64,000 nucleotides of DNA from an uncultured Cocleimonas sp. (GCF_947495625.1 NZ_CANLZW010000001.1:1-64000); one strand, 5' to 3'; counted from the first letter of the stretch, positions 34,710 through 44,059 are shown. A program made the numbers and translations. The notes: generated from the letters alone by a model not told the origin.

Positions 34710-36107
34710 TTAAAATTTATAGTTAAGTTGTGCACTAAGAATGTCCACACTGCTTTTATAAGTACCACGAACTGCATATCCGTTTTCACCCGGATTATCA
34801 ATTGCGGTTTCTTTTAAGAATAAATGCGAGTAACCAAAATCAAGATCTAGGTTTTTACTCCACTTATAACCTGCGCCAAACGATACCCATGTACGATCAT
34901 TACCTGGAATTCTTGGTGTGCGCAATTCTGCTGAAGGAATTGGCTCTTCATCATAAGCAATACCAGTACGAAGCGTTAATTTCTCATTGTATTTATAATT
35001 TGCACCTACAGAAATACGATAAACATCTTCCCATTCTTCAGGAGTCGTTGAAACTTCAGTAACACCATCAACTTCAGTAACTTTCAACTCTTGAAAAGAG
35101 CTCCACCCAGTCCAGGTGATATCTCCAAGTAATTCCAGTTTATCATTTACTTTATGTGCAACAGAAAAAGACAAGGAATCTGGTAACTCAACAGATGCTT
35201 TTACATCTCTATCTTGAAGTTGCGGAACCCCATTCAGAGAGACTGCGGTTAAGCCGGGATCTAGATCAAATTTAACTTCGCCATCAACATCGTGTTTGAC
35301 TTTAGAACGGTAACTTAATCCTAATCGAGTTTTATCTGTAGGTTGATAGAGGAGACCGAGATTATAACCAAATGCAATACTATCCCCAGTGAGTTCATTG
35401 TAAGAATCTGTTTCAGGTTGTGCTGCATTCGGATATACGGCATTACAACCACTAAATAAGTCTGAATTTCCTGTTTGGATAGCTGCGCTTCGACAAAAAC
35501 CAGCTGAATCAATAGCTGCTGACAATGAAGTAAGTTTTACATATTGCGCACTAACTCCAGCCCCCAGACTTAATTTGTCGCTAGCTTTCCATGATAATGC
35601 CGGATTAATATTGATAGACAAAAGATCGGTCAAGGTAGATTGATATCGACCATACCAGTCTTTATCGTAATCGGTTTTAGAACCAAAAGGACCATTTATA
35701 CCTAGCCCAAAGTGTAATTTTTCATTTACTGGCTTCACATAATACAAATTAGGTATAAAACTGGTGATTCTCTTGTTCTCATCTCTTCCGCCAAGTTGGG
35801 CATTCAGAGCAGCGGGTGCTGTGGAACCCTTGTCGGTATATTTTGTTTTCGCTGAAACAATGTGTCCGGCTTGAGTTATTTGTGATTTTCCATCAAGGCT
35901 TTTGCCTAAGTAATCCATACCAGCTGGATTAAACCAAACTGTAGAAGCATCTTCTGCTGCGGCAGCGGCTCCGGCAAAGGCTTTACCCATTCCAGCTGCG
36001 GAATTTTCGATTAATGCAAAGCCAGCAGAATATGCTGTTTGTGATGCAAATAGTAGTGGGAGTGTGGATATGAGTACTGCTTTATTAAGTGTTATTTTTA
36101 TTGGCAT
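34710..36107 (-). CDS. fadL: FadL-family outer-membrane fatty acid transporter
   Basis: The 465 residues have a signal peptide (cleavage near TAYSA, about residue 27), the family N-terminal hatch GFALIENSAAGMGKAFAGAAAAAEDASTVWFNPAGMDYLG, and a beta-barrel ending in the aromatic QLNYKF. FadL lets hydrophobic substrates cross the outer membrane. It is the first gene of a two-gene unit with the VolA-like lipase. A 12-bp perfect hairpin directly upstream covers its AAGGA Shine-Dalgarno sequence, so translation may be gated. Confidence 0.93.
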   Translation of the reverse strand: MPIKITLNKAVLISTLPLLFASQTAYSAGFALIENSAAGMGKAFAGAAAAAEDASTVWFNPAGMDYLGKSLDGKSQITQAGHIVSAKTKYTDKGSTAPAALNAQLGGRDENKRITSFIPNLYYVKPVNEKLHFGLGINGPFGSKTDYDKDWYGRYQSTLTDLLSININPALSWKASDKLSLGAGVSAQYVKLTSLSAAIDSAGFCRSAAIQTGNSDLFSGCNAVYPNAAQPETDSYNELTGDSIAFGYNLGLLYQPTDKTRLGLSYRSKVKHDVDGEVKFDLDPGLTAVSLNGVPQLQDRDVKASVELPDSLSFSVAHKVNDKLELLGDITWTGWSSFQELKVTEVDGVTEVSTTPEEWEDVYRISVGANYKYNEKLTLRTGIAYDEEPIPSAELRTPRIPGNDRTWVSFGAGYKWSKNLDLDFGYSHLFLKETAIDNPGENGYAVRGTYKSSVDILSAQLNYKF

Positions 36108-36115
36108 ATAATAAG

Positions 36116-36151
36116 TCCTTATTTAGCGGGAAGTTTCTTGCTAAATAAGGA
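36116..36151 (-). promoter_or_regulatory. Hairpin sequestering the fadL Shine-Dalgarno sequence
   Basis: On the minus strand TCCTTATTTAGC (36151-36140) pairs perfectly with GCTAAATAAGGA (36127-36116) around a 12-base loop. AAGGA at the 3' arm ends eight bases before the fadL ATG, so the whole ribosome binding site is in the stem. The stem is A/U-rich, consistent with an RNA thermometer or with control by a factor or small RNA. There is no T tract, so it is not a terminator. Confidence 0.55.
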
Positions 36152-36201
36152 TAGTAAACAAATCACTTTACGTCTATTCTTTATTGATTTATGTCAATAA
36201 A

Positions 36202-37578
36202 TCAAGGTAATTGATCTAAATCGTATTTTTTGATTCTGTATCTCAATTGTCTAAATGTCATCCCCAACGTCTTTGCAGCGGCGGTTCTGTTCCATCGCGT
36301 TTGATTTAATGCGTGTAAAATCTGCTCTTTCTCATTCCCTGATGAAAAGTCAGGTTTTTCGAGCGATTGCTCTAAAATGGGTTCTTTTTTGACGACAGAT
36401 CTTACATCTGTCGTTATTGAAGACAGCTGCAAATCATCTGGCTCTATAAATTCACCATCAGATAAAGTGCATGCACGCTCTAGAATATTCTCTAATTCAC
36501 GCACGTTTCCAGGGAAGGGATAATTAGCTAATACCTTAATCGCTTCATTAGATAGCGCCGCTTTTGGCAATTGCCATCTTTCAGCAATTAGATTTAGAAA
36601 GTGTTCAGCTAATAATAGAATATCGTTTCCACGCTCTTCTAAAGAAGGGACATCTAGCTTAATTACATTTAATCTATAATACAGATCTTGTCTGAAGTGG
36701 CCTTTTTCAACCTCTTCTTCTAGATTTTTATGCGTTGCACTTAAGATACGGGTATCAATAGAAACTTCTTCCACACCACCCACTGACTTAACTGCCTTTT
36801 CTTGTATCGCACGCAAAAGCTTAACTTGCATACTCAAAGGCAAATCAGCGACTTCATCAAGAAACAACGTACCGTGATGCGCGGCTTGAAATAATCCTGC
36901 CTTATCCTCTATTGCCCCTGTAAAACTGCCTTTTTTGTGACCAAAGAACTCACTTTCCATAAGACTTTCAGGAATTGCACCACAGTTAACGGGCACAAAC
37001 GCCCCTGATGATCTAGGACCTTGAAGATGTATTTGTTTTGCAACTAACTCTTTACCAGTACCAGATGCCCCATGAATAAACACAGGCGCCTGACTTCTTG
37101 CCAATTTAGTAATTGTCTTTTTTAAGAGCTCAATAGCCGGCGACTCGCCAATTATTGGATTAGAACCATCATCATATTCTGAACTTCCAGAAGATGCACC
37201 TGAACTCGTTCCCTGAGAAAGTTTTAACGCTGTTTGTACCAGGTCTCTTAATTTAGCCAAATCAACAGGTTTTGAAACAAAATCATAGGCACCTGCTTTA
37301 AGTGCTTCTACCGCCGCATCCATACTGCCAAAAGCCGTAATTACAGCAACGGGGACATGAGAATGCTCACGCTGAATATATCTGACAATATCAAAACCAG
37401 TCCCATCAGGAAGTTTCATATCCGTTAAACACAAGTCCGGATGGAAATTCTGAATTTCCAGTAAGCCTTCTTTAACTGTTCCGGCAGTAGCTGTTTCTAA
37501 ACCCATTCTTAGAAGCGTTAGCTCTAAAAGTTCGCGAATATCAGGCTCATCATCGATTACTAGTACACGTTGCGTCAT
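36202..37578 (-). CDS. pilR: Sigma-54-dependent response regulator PilR
   Basis: It activates sigma-54 promoters, classically that of the major pilin pilA. The 458 residues show a receiver domain (about 1-120; DDEPD, phosphorylated Asp in LTDMKLPDGTG, and the conserved Lys in FVSKPVD), an AAA+ domain (about 145-370; GASGTGKEL, the GAFTGA loop as KGSFTGAIEDK, LFLDEVADL), and a Fis-type helix (TAAAKTLGMTFRQLRYRIKKY). The C-terminal FRQLRYRIKK matches PilR. It follows pilS by 70 bases. Confidence 0.92.
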   Translation of the reverse strand: MTQRVLVIDDEPDIRELLELTLLRMGLETATAGTVKEGLLEIQNFHPDLCLTDMKLPDGTGFDIVRYIQREHSHVPVAVITAFGSMDAAVEALKAGAYDFVSKPVDLAKLRDLVQTALKLSQGTSSGASSGSSEYDDGSNPIIGESPAIELLKKTITKLARSQAPVFIHGASGTGKELVAKQIHLQGPRSSGAFVPVNCGAIPESLMESEFFGHKKGSFTGAIEDKAGLFQAAHHGTLFLDEVADLPLSMQVKLLRAIQEKAVKSVGGVEEVSIDTRILSATHKNLEEEVEKGHFRQDLYYRLNVIKLDVPSLEERGNDILLLAEHFLNLIAERWQLPKAALSNEAIKVLANYPFPGNVRELENILERACTLSDGEFIEPDDLQLSSITTDVRSVVKKEPILEQSLEKPDFSSGNEKEQILHALNQTRWNRTAAAKTLGMTFRQLRYRIKKYDLDQLP

Positions 37579-37648
37579 CTTACCTTCTCTTTTTATTTAT
37601 TATTTTTACTTTTTATCTATTTTTATTTTTTAATTAATTTTGTAAATA

Positions 37649-39307
37649 TTAACTCTCTAAATTAGATTGTGAAAAAATCAATCTAAAACAGCTGCCTCCA
37701 GCGGGAAGCTTTATATATTCAAGCGAGGCTCCATTACTTAGACATAGCTCTCTAGCCATGAATAAACCAAGACCGGTTCCTTCTCCTTTTGAACTGGTAG
37801 TGAAAAAAGGCTCAAATAATCGATCAATATTACTATCTGGAACGCCTTTTCCATTATCAATAATGCTTAACATGATGTCTCTGGTATGCGTTGGGTGCGT
37901 CCCTTGAATATCAATATGTAATTCAGATACCTCTTCACGCGCATATTTTTCTGCATTACGGCATAGATTCCACATGACTTGATGTAAATGAGTAGGATCA
38001 AATTGAATCGCAGCATCAGGTACATCAAGGAATAAACTGACTTGATTCTTTTTCAAAGAGGACTGCATCACAAAGTCATTGATAAAGTCATTTAGCCAAA
38101 GCTTTAATCTGATATTTTCACGCTTTGGATTACTTTTACGAGATAGATTCAATACACTTTCTATCGTCCCATTCATACGTTTTGAATTAGCTTGAATAAT
38201 CTGAATCATTCTTTCGTCTGCTTTATCTAAAACAGGTGACTCAGATAACAACTGTGCAGCATGACTGATTGCACCTAATGGATTACGAATTTCATGCGCT
38301 ATATTTGCGGTTAGTTGCCCTAAAGAAGCCATTTTTACATCTTGCTGTTTTTCGCGCTGCATACGCGTATCTTCCAGGTACATCAGAACCACACCTTGAT
38401 TCTTGATTCCAAGCTGGGAAAGCCGCATTGTAAATTCTGTGGATTTCCAATGCTTTATATCGTAGCTCGCCACCTTAGGAGATACATTATGCCGCCAATA
38501 ATCAAGATGAGAATGTAACTCAGGAGCAAAATCCTTTAGCGTTTTCTCTCTCCAATCTTCAGGCTGCCCTAACATATCCCAGGCTGTTGGATTTAGATGT
38601 CTAATACAAGCTTGATGATCTAATACGATGATTCCTGTTTGTAACTGATCAAGTATCGATTGATTCAACTGAGAAAGATTCGCTAAATCTATACCGCGAC
38701 GTTTTGCTAATTCTGCTGTCTTTGAGGCTTTCTCAAACCAGCTACCCGCTGCCAGAGAAATAACCATGATAAATAGAGAAAGTACACCAGTGTGAAAAAT
38801 TTCATTATTTGAGTCAACGTTCTCAGAGTGCAAATAAGTCTCTAAACCCAACAAGGAAATGACAGTAGTAGCAGAAAGTAATAGAGATATTTGACCAGGA
38901 CTTAAAATACTTGGCAGAATAACCGGCAATAACAACAAAATGCCAAGACCAGATGTCATACCACCGCTGCTGTACGCAACGATCAATAGGAAAATAATAT
39001 CTGATACTGCGTTTAGATAGATTTGGTAACTAGCACCGGGTTTTCTAAAATGCGCGAGAAAGATACCTAATACTGCAAATCCCAGATAGACATTGACTGC
39101 TTGAGAGAAGATACCCTCATCATAGCCACCGATTCGAACAGCTGTAACCTCAGTCAGACTTAAAAGTAACAGAATGCCCGCTAGAATCAGCCTGTAAACA
39201 CTGTATAGTTGTATTGGTGCCCAAGGATCTGAAGATACAACTAATTCTGGAGAACTGGTGCCCCCAATGCTTCCTACAATTCCTCCTGTGCGTGCTCCAG
39301 ACTGCAA
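37649..39307 (-). CDS. pilS: Sensor histidine kinase PilS
   Basis: This inner-membrane kinase partners PilR. The 552 residues have about six transmembrane helices (about 32-190), a PAS-like region (about 215-320), HisKA with the phosphoacceptor His in ANIAHEIRNPLGAISHA (about 340), and an HATPase domain (about 430-545; NAEKYA, DNGKGVP, GTGLGLFMARELC). The start at 39307 is TTG with AAGG four bases upstream, overlapping the preceding gene by 34 bases. PilS and PilR imply that type IV pili are encoded elsewhere. Confidence 0.9.
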   Translation of the reverse strand: MQSGARTGGIVGSIGGTSSPELVVSSDPWAPIQLYSVYRLILAGILLLLSLTEVTAVRIGGYDEGIFSQAVNVYLGFAVLGIFLAHFRKPGASYQIYLNAVSDIIFLLIVAYSSGGMTSGLGILLLLPVILPSILSPGQISLLLSATTVISLLGLETYLHSENVDSNNEIFHTGVLSLFIMVISLAAGSWFEKASKTAELAKRRGIDLANLSQLNQSILDQLQTGIIVLDHQACIRHLNPTAWDMLGQPEDWREKTLKDFAPELHSHLDYWRHNVSPKVASYDIKHWKSTEFTMRLSQLGIKNQGVVLMYLEDTRMQREKQQDVKMASLGQLTANIAHEIRNPLGAISHAAQLLSESPVLDKADERMIQIIQANSKRMNGTIESVLNLSRKSNPKRENIRLKLWLNDFINDFVMQSSLKKNQVSLFLDVPDAAIQFDPTHLHQVMWNLCRNAEKYAREEVSELHIDIQGTHPTHTRDIMLSIIDNGKGVPDSNIDRLFEPFFTTSSKGEGTGLGLFMARELCLSNGASLEYIKLPAGGSCFRLIFSQSNLES

Positions 39308-39510
39308 AATACCTTATCCCCTTTTTTTATCGCTTCTTTTTCTGGAATATGTAAACCACAACTAAGACATTTGACCATTTTGTTTTTATCTGAGGTCGAA
39401 TTGTTGTCTTTTTTTATCTTTTTTTGTGATTCATCCAGCTTAGTTCGCAAGTATTTTACAACATACAAGCTGACTGCCAGCAGAACGAGAACAAGAAAAA
39501 TGCGTCCCAT
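39274..39510 (-). CDS. PP0621-family small membrane protein
   Basis: The 78 residues have an N-terminal transmembrane helix, a Lys-rich linker and a C-terminal zinc-ribbon-like part (KCLSCGLHIPEKEAI and VFCSLEHAQEE, so Cys-x2-Cys and a later Cys/His). Proteins of this type sit just upstream of pilS in Pseudomonas. Here it overlaps the pilS frame by 34 bases and is first in the pilS-pilR unit. Its function is unknown; metal binding is predicted. Confidence 0.75.
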   Translation of the reverse strand: MGRIFLVLVLLAVSLYVVKYLRTKLDESQKKIKKDNNSTSDKNKMVKCLSCGLHIPEKEAIKKGDKVFCSLEHAQEEL

Positions 39511-39796
39511 ACGGAAATATCTCTAAAATTTTAAGTAAAAGTCATTATACCTACAATTATTCAAAATAATAATAAGCCCCCCCAAACAAAGCTATAATAA
39601 TGGTATATCTACATATTATTAGCATTAATCCATTAGAAAACCCTTACATACTATAGCCTTATGACCTCCATTAGTTTGCTTGCTACCGAATGAGGCTATT
39701 TATCTGTATGATTACCGCCGTTATAAAGAAGCCATGTGTTTAGCTACAAAAACTAGCTATAGCACGATTTAATCATTTCACTTATCAGAGAAAAAG

Positions 39797-40960
39797 ATGA
39801 ACGTACATGAATATCAGGGCAAAGAAATCCTGAGAAAATATGGAGTCACTACTCCACGTGGTATAGCTTGCTTCTCAGTTGATGAAGCCGTTGCAGCGGC
39901 GGAAGAATTGGGCGGCAAAGTTTGGGTCGTAAAAGCACAAATTCACGCAGGTGGACGCGGCTTGGGCGGTGGTGTAAAAGTTGCTACTTCTATGGAGCAA
40001 GTTCGTGAATACGCTGATGCTATTTTAGGCATGCAGTTAGTTACTCACCAAACGGGTCCAGAAGGTAAAGAAGTTAAAAGACTGTATATAGAAGAAGGCG
40101 CAGACATTGCGGATGAGCTCTATGTTGGTGCTTTAGTTGACCGCGAAACTCAAAAAGTTGTTCTTATGTGCAGCTCTGAAGGCGGCATGAGCATTGAAGA
40201 AGTTGCAGAAAAGACTCCTGAGAAGATCATCAAGATTTACGTTGATCCTACAGAAGGTTTAAACAGAGCAGAAGCTGAAGACGTTTGTGCAAAAATTGGC
40301 ATGCCTGCTGAAGCTATTTCTGAAGGTGCTGATTTCTTGGCAGGTCTTTATGAAGCATTTGTAAAATCTGACGCATCACTTGCAGAGATTAACCCGCTTG
40401 TTATCACTGGTGACAAACGAGTTATCGCTCTAGACGCAAAATTCAACATCGATTCAAATGCACTTTACCGTCAACCAGAAATCGTTGCTTACCGCGACCT
40501 TGATGAAGAAGACGCTAACGAAATCGAAGCATCTAAATGGGATTTATCTTACATTTCTCTAGACGGCAATATCGGCTGTTTGGTAAATGGTGCAGGTCTT
40601 GCGATGGCTACGATGGATATCATCAAATTATACGGTGGTGATCCAGCAAACTTCCTGGATGTAGGTGGCGGAGCGAATGCTGAGCAAGTTACAGAAGCAT
40701 TTAAAATCATGCTTGGCAACAAAAATGTTGAAGGTATTCTGGTTAATATCTTCGGTGGCATCATGCAGTGTGACGTAATTGCAGAAGGCATTGTTGCTGC
40801 AGCAAAGCAGGTAGACATGACTGTTCCATTGGTAGTTCGTCTCGAAGGCACCAACGTAGAAAAAGGTCGCCAGATTCTTGATGAGTCTGATGTTAAATTA
40901 CAAACAGCTACCACTATGGCTGATGCAGCAGAAAAGATCGTTGCTGCAGTTAAAGCTTAA
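39797..40960 (+). CDS. sucC: Succinyl-CoA synthetase beta subunit
   Basis: Together with SucD it converts succinyl-CoA to succinate while making ATP or GTP in the TCA cycle. The 387 residues show the ATP-grasp N-terminus [48 protein letters not shown] and the subunit-contact [17 protein letters not shown] and [13 protein letters not shown]. Length fits. It is 11 bases before sucD. No sucAB or sdh genes accompany it here. Confidence 0.97.
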   Translation: MNVHEYQGKEILRKYGVTTPRGIACFSVDEAVAAAEELGGKVWVVKAQIHAGGRGLGGGVKVATSMEQVREYADAILGMQLVTHQTGPEGKEVKRLYIEEGADIADELYVGALVDRETQKVVLMCSSEGGMSIEEVAEKTPEKIIKIYVDPTEGLNRAEAEDVCAKIGMPAEAISEGADFLAGLYEAFVKSDASLAEINPLVITGDKRVIALDAKFNIDSNALYRQPEIVAYRDLDEEDANEIEASKWDLSYISLDGNIGCLVNGAGLAMATMDIIKLYGGDPANFLDVGGGANAEQVTEAFKIMLGNKNVEGILVNIFGGIMQCDVIAEGIVAAAKQVDMTVPLVVRLEGTNVEKGRQILDESDVKLQTATTMADAAEKIVAAVKA

Positions 40961-40971
40961 GGAGTTCACAC

Positions 40972-41856
40972 ATGTCTATTTTAATTAATAAAGATACACG
41001 TATTGTTACTCAAGGTATCACAGGTAAAACAGGTGAGTTCCATACTAAACAATGCTTAGACTATGCATTTGGTAGAGACTGCTTCGTTGCTGGTGTTACA
41101 CCAGGCAAAGAAGGCCAGGAAGTTCAAGGCGTACCTGTATACAACAATGTAGCTGACGCAAAAGCAGAACACGGTGTTAATGCTTCTGTAATTTATGTAC
41201 CACCTAGATTTGCAGCTGCTGCAATCGACGAAGCTGTAGATGCTGAACTTGATTTGGTAATCTGTATCACTGAAGGTATTCCAGTGGCGGATATGATCAA
41301 AACTCGTGATCGTATGCGCAAAATGAACAGCAAGACCATTCTTGTTGGTCCTAACTGCCCGGGTGTTATCACTCCTGAAGAAGTTAAGATCGGAATCATG
41401 CCTGGTTACATTCATAAGAAAGGTAATATCGGAATCGTTTCTCGTTCTGGTACATTGACTTATGAAGCGGTACATCAAGTAACTCAACTTGGCCTTGGTC
41501 AATCTTCATGTGTTGGCATTGGTGGAGATCCAGTTAATGGAATGAAACACCTTGATGTCATGAAAATGTTCAATGATGATCCAGAAACACACGCGGTTGT
41601 AATGTGTGGTGAGATCGGCGGCACAGACGAAGAAGAATGTGCAGCATGGATCAAAGAAAATATGACCAAGCCTGTTGTAGGTTTCATCGCAGGTGTTACT
41701 GCTCCTCCAGGAAAACGTATGGGCCATGCTGGCGCTATCATTTCTGGTGGCCAAGGAACAGCTCAGTCAAAAATAGATGCTCTTGAAGAAGCAGGTGTTC
41801 ATGTGACACTTAACCCTTCTGAAATGGGTTCTACATTACTTAAAGCTATTTCTTAA
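40972..41856 (+). CDS. sucD: Succinyl-CoA synthetase alpha subunit
   Basis: The 294 residues contain the CoA-binding Rossmann start [40 protein letters not shown], and the active-site region [15 protein letters not shown] plus the phosphohistidine segment [21 protein letters not shown] (catalytic His at about residue 251). AAGGAG upstream is a strong ribosome binding site. A terminator follows. Confidence 0.97.
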   Translation: MSILINKDTRIVTQGITGKTGEFHTKQCLDYAFGRDCFVAGVTPGKEGQEVQGVPVYNNVADAKAEHGVNASVIYVPPRFAAAAIDEAVDAELDLVICITEGIPVADMIKTRDRMRKMNSKTILVGPNCPGVITPEEVKIGIMPGYIHKKGNIGIVSRSGTLTYEAVHQVTQLGLGQSSCVGIGGDPVNGMKHLDVMKMFNDDPETHAVVMCGEIGGTDEEECAAWIKENMTKPVVGFIAGVTAPPGKRMGHAGAIISGGQGTAQSKIDALEEAGVHVTLNPSEMGSTLLKAIS

Positions 41857-41883
41857 TTTTATACTAAGAAATTAAAGTAATAT

Positions 41884-41921
41884 AAAAAGCCGAGGCACTT
41901 AACAATATCTCGGCTTTTTTG
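41884..41921. terminator. Bidirectional intrinsic terminator
   Basis: AAAAAGCCGAG (41884-41894) pairs with CTCGGCTTTTT (41909-41919) around 14 bases, between convergent sucD and the leftward YdcH-type gene. Confidence 0.88.
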
Positions 41922-41953
41922 TGCGTTGTATTTTTACAAATACGCTACTATTA

Positions 41954-42190
41954 TTACGCTTTAAGCATTTCAAATAGTTGATCTTTTAGATATAAACGCT
42001 GTTTCTTCATTTCTTCTACAACGTCATCAGACGGTGTTTCAATTTCCTGTTCTACCCGTGTTATTTGATGAACAATTTCATCGTACTCCTTAAATAACCG
42101 CTGGAAATGTCCATTATTCATCTTTAAATCATGAATCTTGTCTTTGAACTCAGGAAATTCGTGGTGCAGGTCGTGATTTTCTCCAAACAT
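41954..42190 (-). CDS. YdcH family (DUF465) protein
   Basis: The 78 residues are wholly alpha-helical and charged: HDLHHEFPEFKDKIHDLKMNNGHFQRLFKEYDEIVHQITRVEQEI, then MKKQRLYLKDQLFEMLKA. This matches the DUF465/YdcH pattern of small two-helix proteins, whose function is unknown. It is monocistronic and convergent with sucD. Confidence 0.85.
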   Translation of the reverse strand: MFGENHDLHHEFPEFKDKIHDLKMNNGHFQRLFKEYDEIVHQITRVEQEIETPSDDVVEEMKKQRLYLKDQLFEMLKA

Positions 42191-42296
42191 ATTCTAACTC
42201 CTATTTTTTAAATATTATAACTCAATCATATCCCTCAAAAAGAGAAAACAGGTTGATTTAACTCAACTTCCCCCTTTTGTTTTTGAAAACAAGTGA

Positions 42297-42309
42297 TATA
42301 CTTCCGCGC
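42297..42309 (+). promoter_or_regulatory. tRNA-Leu promoter (-10 and GC-rich discriminator)
   Basis: TATACT (42297-42302) lies 18 bases before the mature tRNA start and is followed by a CCGCGC discriminator, the kind found at stringently controlled stable RNA promoters. The -35 region is poor (CTTTTG at 17-base spacing). Confidence 0.45.
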
Positions 42310-42319
42310 TTGAATCTGT

Positions 42320-42405
42320 GCCAGTGTGGCGGAATTGGTAGACGCGCTGGATTCAAAATCCTGTTCCCTCTGGGAGTGTCGGTTCGATTCCGACCACTGG
42401 CACCA
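42320..42405 (+). tRNA. tRNA-Leu (anticodon CAA)
   Basis: The 86-base gene has acceptor arms GCCAGTG (42320-42326) and CACTGGC (42395-42401), an A discriminator and an encoded CCA (42403-42405). The D-arm is GCGGAATTGGTAGACGC, the anticodon loop TTCAAAA with CAA at 42354-42356, the long variable arm of class II tRNAs is present, and the T arm is TCGGTTCGATTCCGA. The anticodon stem CTGGA / TCCTG has one T-T mismatch at pair 28-42. It decodes UUG. The next gene starts 22 bases later and could share the transcript. Confidence 0.95.
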
Positions 42406-42427
42406 CTTTATATAGAAGTGAATTTTT

Positions 42428-42868
42428 ATGACAACAACTAATCATCAAGGCTACTTTCTCGAAGATTTAACTATCGGGATGGCAGCGGAAAAGACTATGG
42501 TCGTTTCTGCTGAGAAAATTAATGCCTTTGCAGAACTTTCTGGCGATTTCAACCCGGTACATATGGATGCTGAATATGCAGCAACTACCATGTTTGGAAA
42601 AAGAATTGCGCATGGAGCATTATCAGCTTCTTTGATTTCTGCAGTTCTAGGTAATGACCTACCAGGACCTGGTGCTATTTTTGTTGAATTGAATATGCGC
42701 TTCCGCAAACCTGCATTTATTGACGAAGAAGTGACAGCTCGTGCTGAAATTGCTGAAATCAATGAAAAAACTGGCCGTGTTAAAATGAAAGTCTCTTGCC
42801 TAGTCGATGGCAAAGCAATCATCCGCGGCGATGCCGGTGTTGTAGTAAAAAAACGCCCTCAAGAATAA
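42428..42868 (+). CDS. MaoC-type (R)-specific enoyl-CoA hydratase
   Basis: The 146 residues form a single hot-dog MaoC dehydratase domain: FAELSGDFNPVHMDAEYAATTMFGKRIAHGALSASL carries the catalytic Asp and His (about 40-70), and the C-terminal half has VELNMRFRKPAFIDEEVTA. PhaJ-type enzymes hydrate crotonyl-CoA-like substrates to (R)-3-hydroxyacyl-CoA, linking beta-oxidation with polyhydroxyalkanoate synthesis. No pha gene is in the window, so the exact role is open. It starts 22 bases after tRNA-Leu and 18 before queA. Confidence 0.88.
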   Translation: MTTTNHQGYFLEDLTIGMAAEKTMVVSAEKINAFAELSGDFNPVHMDAEYAATTMFGKRIAHGALSASLISAVLGNDLPGPGAIFVELNMRFRKPAFIDEEVTARAEIAEINEKTGRVKMKVSCLVDGKAIIRGDAGVVVKKRPQE

Positions 42869-42886
42869 GCAGCCCGGCTCGTTCTT

Positions 42887-43930
42887 ATGCAGCTGAGTGA
42901 CTTTAGTTATTCGCTTCCACCAGAGCTCATCGCTCAAGAAGCTTTAAAAGACAGAACGGCTAGCCGTTTACTTCATTTAAATGCGGGCATCTCGCCAGCT
43001 GAAATAAATGACAAACACTTTTCAGATATCGTTGACCTTATTCAGCCCAACGATTTACTCATCTTCAATGACACTCGAGTCATTCCTGCGCGCCTTAATG
43101 GTTTCAAAAAAAGCGGCGGTAAAGTAGAAGTATTGATTGAACGGGCACTCGATGATCATCGAGCCCTTGTACATATCCGCGCAAATAAGTCCCCTAAAGT
43201 AGGGGGGTGTCTTTTATTAGAAGAAGTTATTAATGCAGAAGTGCTTGCAAGACAAGACGCGCTTTATGAAATCAAATTCACTAATGAAGAGCCCATCTTC
43301 AAACTACTTGATCAGCATGGACATATTCCACTTCCTCCTTATATAGAAAGAGAAGATACAGAAGCCGACAGAGAACGCTATCAAACAGTTTTTGCTGAAA
43401 AAGCCGGAGCAGTTGCAGCACCCACTGCAGGATTACACTTTACTGATAGCCTTTTACAAACCTTAAAGGACAAAGGTGTAGAAACAGCGCAGATCACACT
43501 TCATGTCGGCGCTGGCACATTCTTACCAGTACGAGTCGATAATCTGGAAGATCATGTCATGCATGCCGAGTGGGTAGAAGTGACCCAAGAGGCCTGCGAT
43601 GCAGTTGCGGCATGTAAAGCTAGAGGTGGCAAGGTAGTTGCCGTTGGGACTACCAGTGTCCGCAGTTTGGAATCTGCCGCCAAAGAAACAGGAAAACTTG
43701 AGCCTTTTTCAAGTGACACTCGTTTATTTATCACACCGGGCTTTAACTTTAATGTGGTAGATGCCATGGTGACAAACTTCCATGTCCCTGAATCTACTTT
43801 ACTCATGCTAGTTTCTGCATTCAGCGGTTATGAAAATATCATGTCTGCCTATAAACATGCAGTAGCCGAGAAATATCGTTTCTTTAGTTACGGTGATGCG
43901 ATGTTTTTAGAGAAAGCACGTCAAACCTGA
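42887..43930 (+). CDS. queA: S-adenosylmethionine:tRNA ribosyltransferase-isomerase QueA
   Basis: It transfers and isomerises the ribosyl group of SAM to preQ1 in tRNA, giving epoxyqueuosine, which QueG (19322) reduces. The 347 residues show the family N-terminus [66 protein letters not shown] and [19 protein letters not shown]. It is intact and collinear with E. coli QueA. The codons for KVGGCLL (near residue 104) contain a perfect copy of the dispersed motif. No strong ribosome binding site is visible. Confidence 0.96.
   Translation: MQLSDFSYSLPPELIAQEALKDRTASRLLHLNAGISPAEINDKHFSDIVDLIQPNDLLIFNDTRVIPARLNGFKKSGGKVEVLIERALDDHRALVHIRANKSPKVGGCLLLEEVINAEVLARQDALYEIKFTNEEPIFKLLDQHGHIPLPPYIEREDTEADRERYQTVFAEKAGAVAAPTAGLHFTDSLLQTLKDKGVETAQITLHVGAGTFLPVRVDNLEDHVMHAEWVEVTQEACDAVAACKARGGKVVAVGTTSVRSLESAAKETGKLEPFSSDTRLFITPGFNFNVVDAMVTNFHVPESTLLMLVSAFSGYENIMSAYKHAVAEKYRFFSYGDAMFLEKARQT
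43196..43211. repeat. Exact dispersed motif inside queA
   Basis: AAAGTAGGGGGGTGTC is identical to the right arm at 32641-32656. It lies in frame within the coding sequence without disturbing it. Just upstream CCCCTA forms a small palindrome with TAGGGG. Confidence 0.85.
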
Positions 43931-43967
43931 ATACTTTCGATCTCAGCTTATTTGGGATTATCCATTA

Positions 43968-44031
43968 GTCCCCCCCCTACTTTGAATGATATTACGTTTT
44001 AGTTTTGTTAAAACGTAAATAGAATTTATGC
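43968..44031. repeat. Dispersed motif copy with second tail type
   Basis: GTCCCCCCCCTACTTT (43968-43983, one mismatch) continues GAATGA, then ACGTTTT / AAAACGT hairpin, then GAATTTATGC. The same series occurs at 63516-63578, so the repeat unit here is about 64 bases. It lies 37 bases after queA, between convergent genes. Confidence 0.75.
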
Positions 44032-44059
44032 TTCGCGGAGGCGCTTTTTTGAAAACCAA

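Noticed and set aside
39577..39583. C7 tract upstream of the PP0621-pilS-pilR unit as a phase-variation site
   Set aside because: Seven bases is short and no promoter elements could be placed around it.
41056..41502. Minus-strand 148-codon frame inside sucD
   Set aside because: It is antisense to a fully conserved enzyme gene and looks like a shadow of its codon use.
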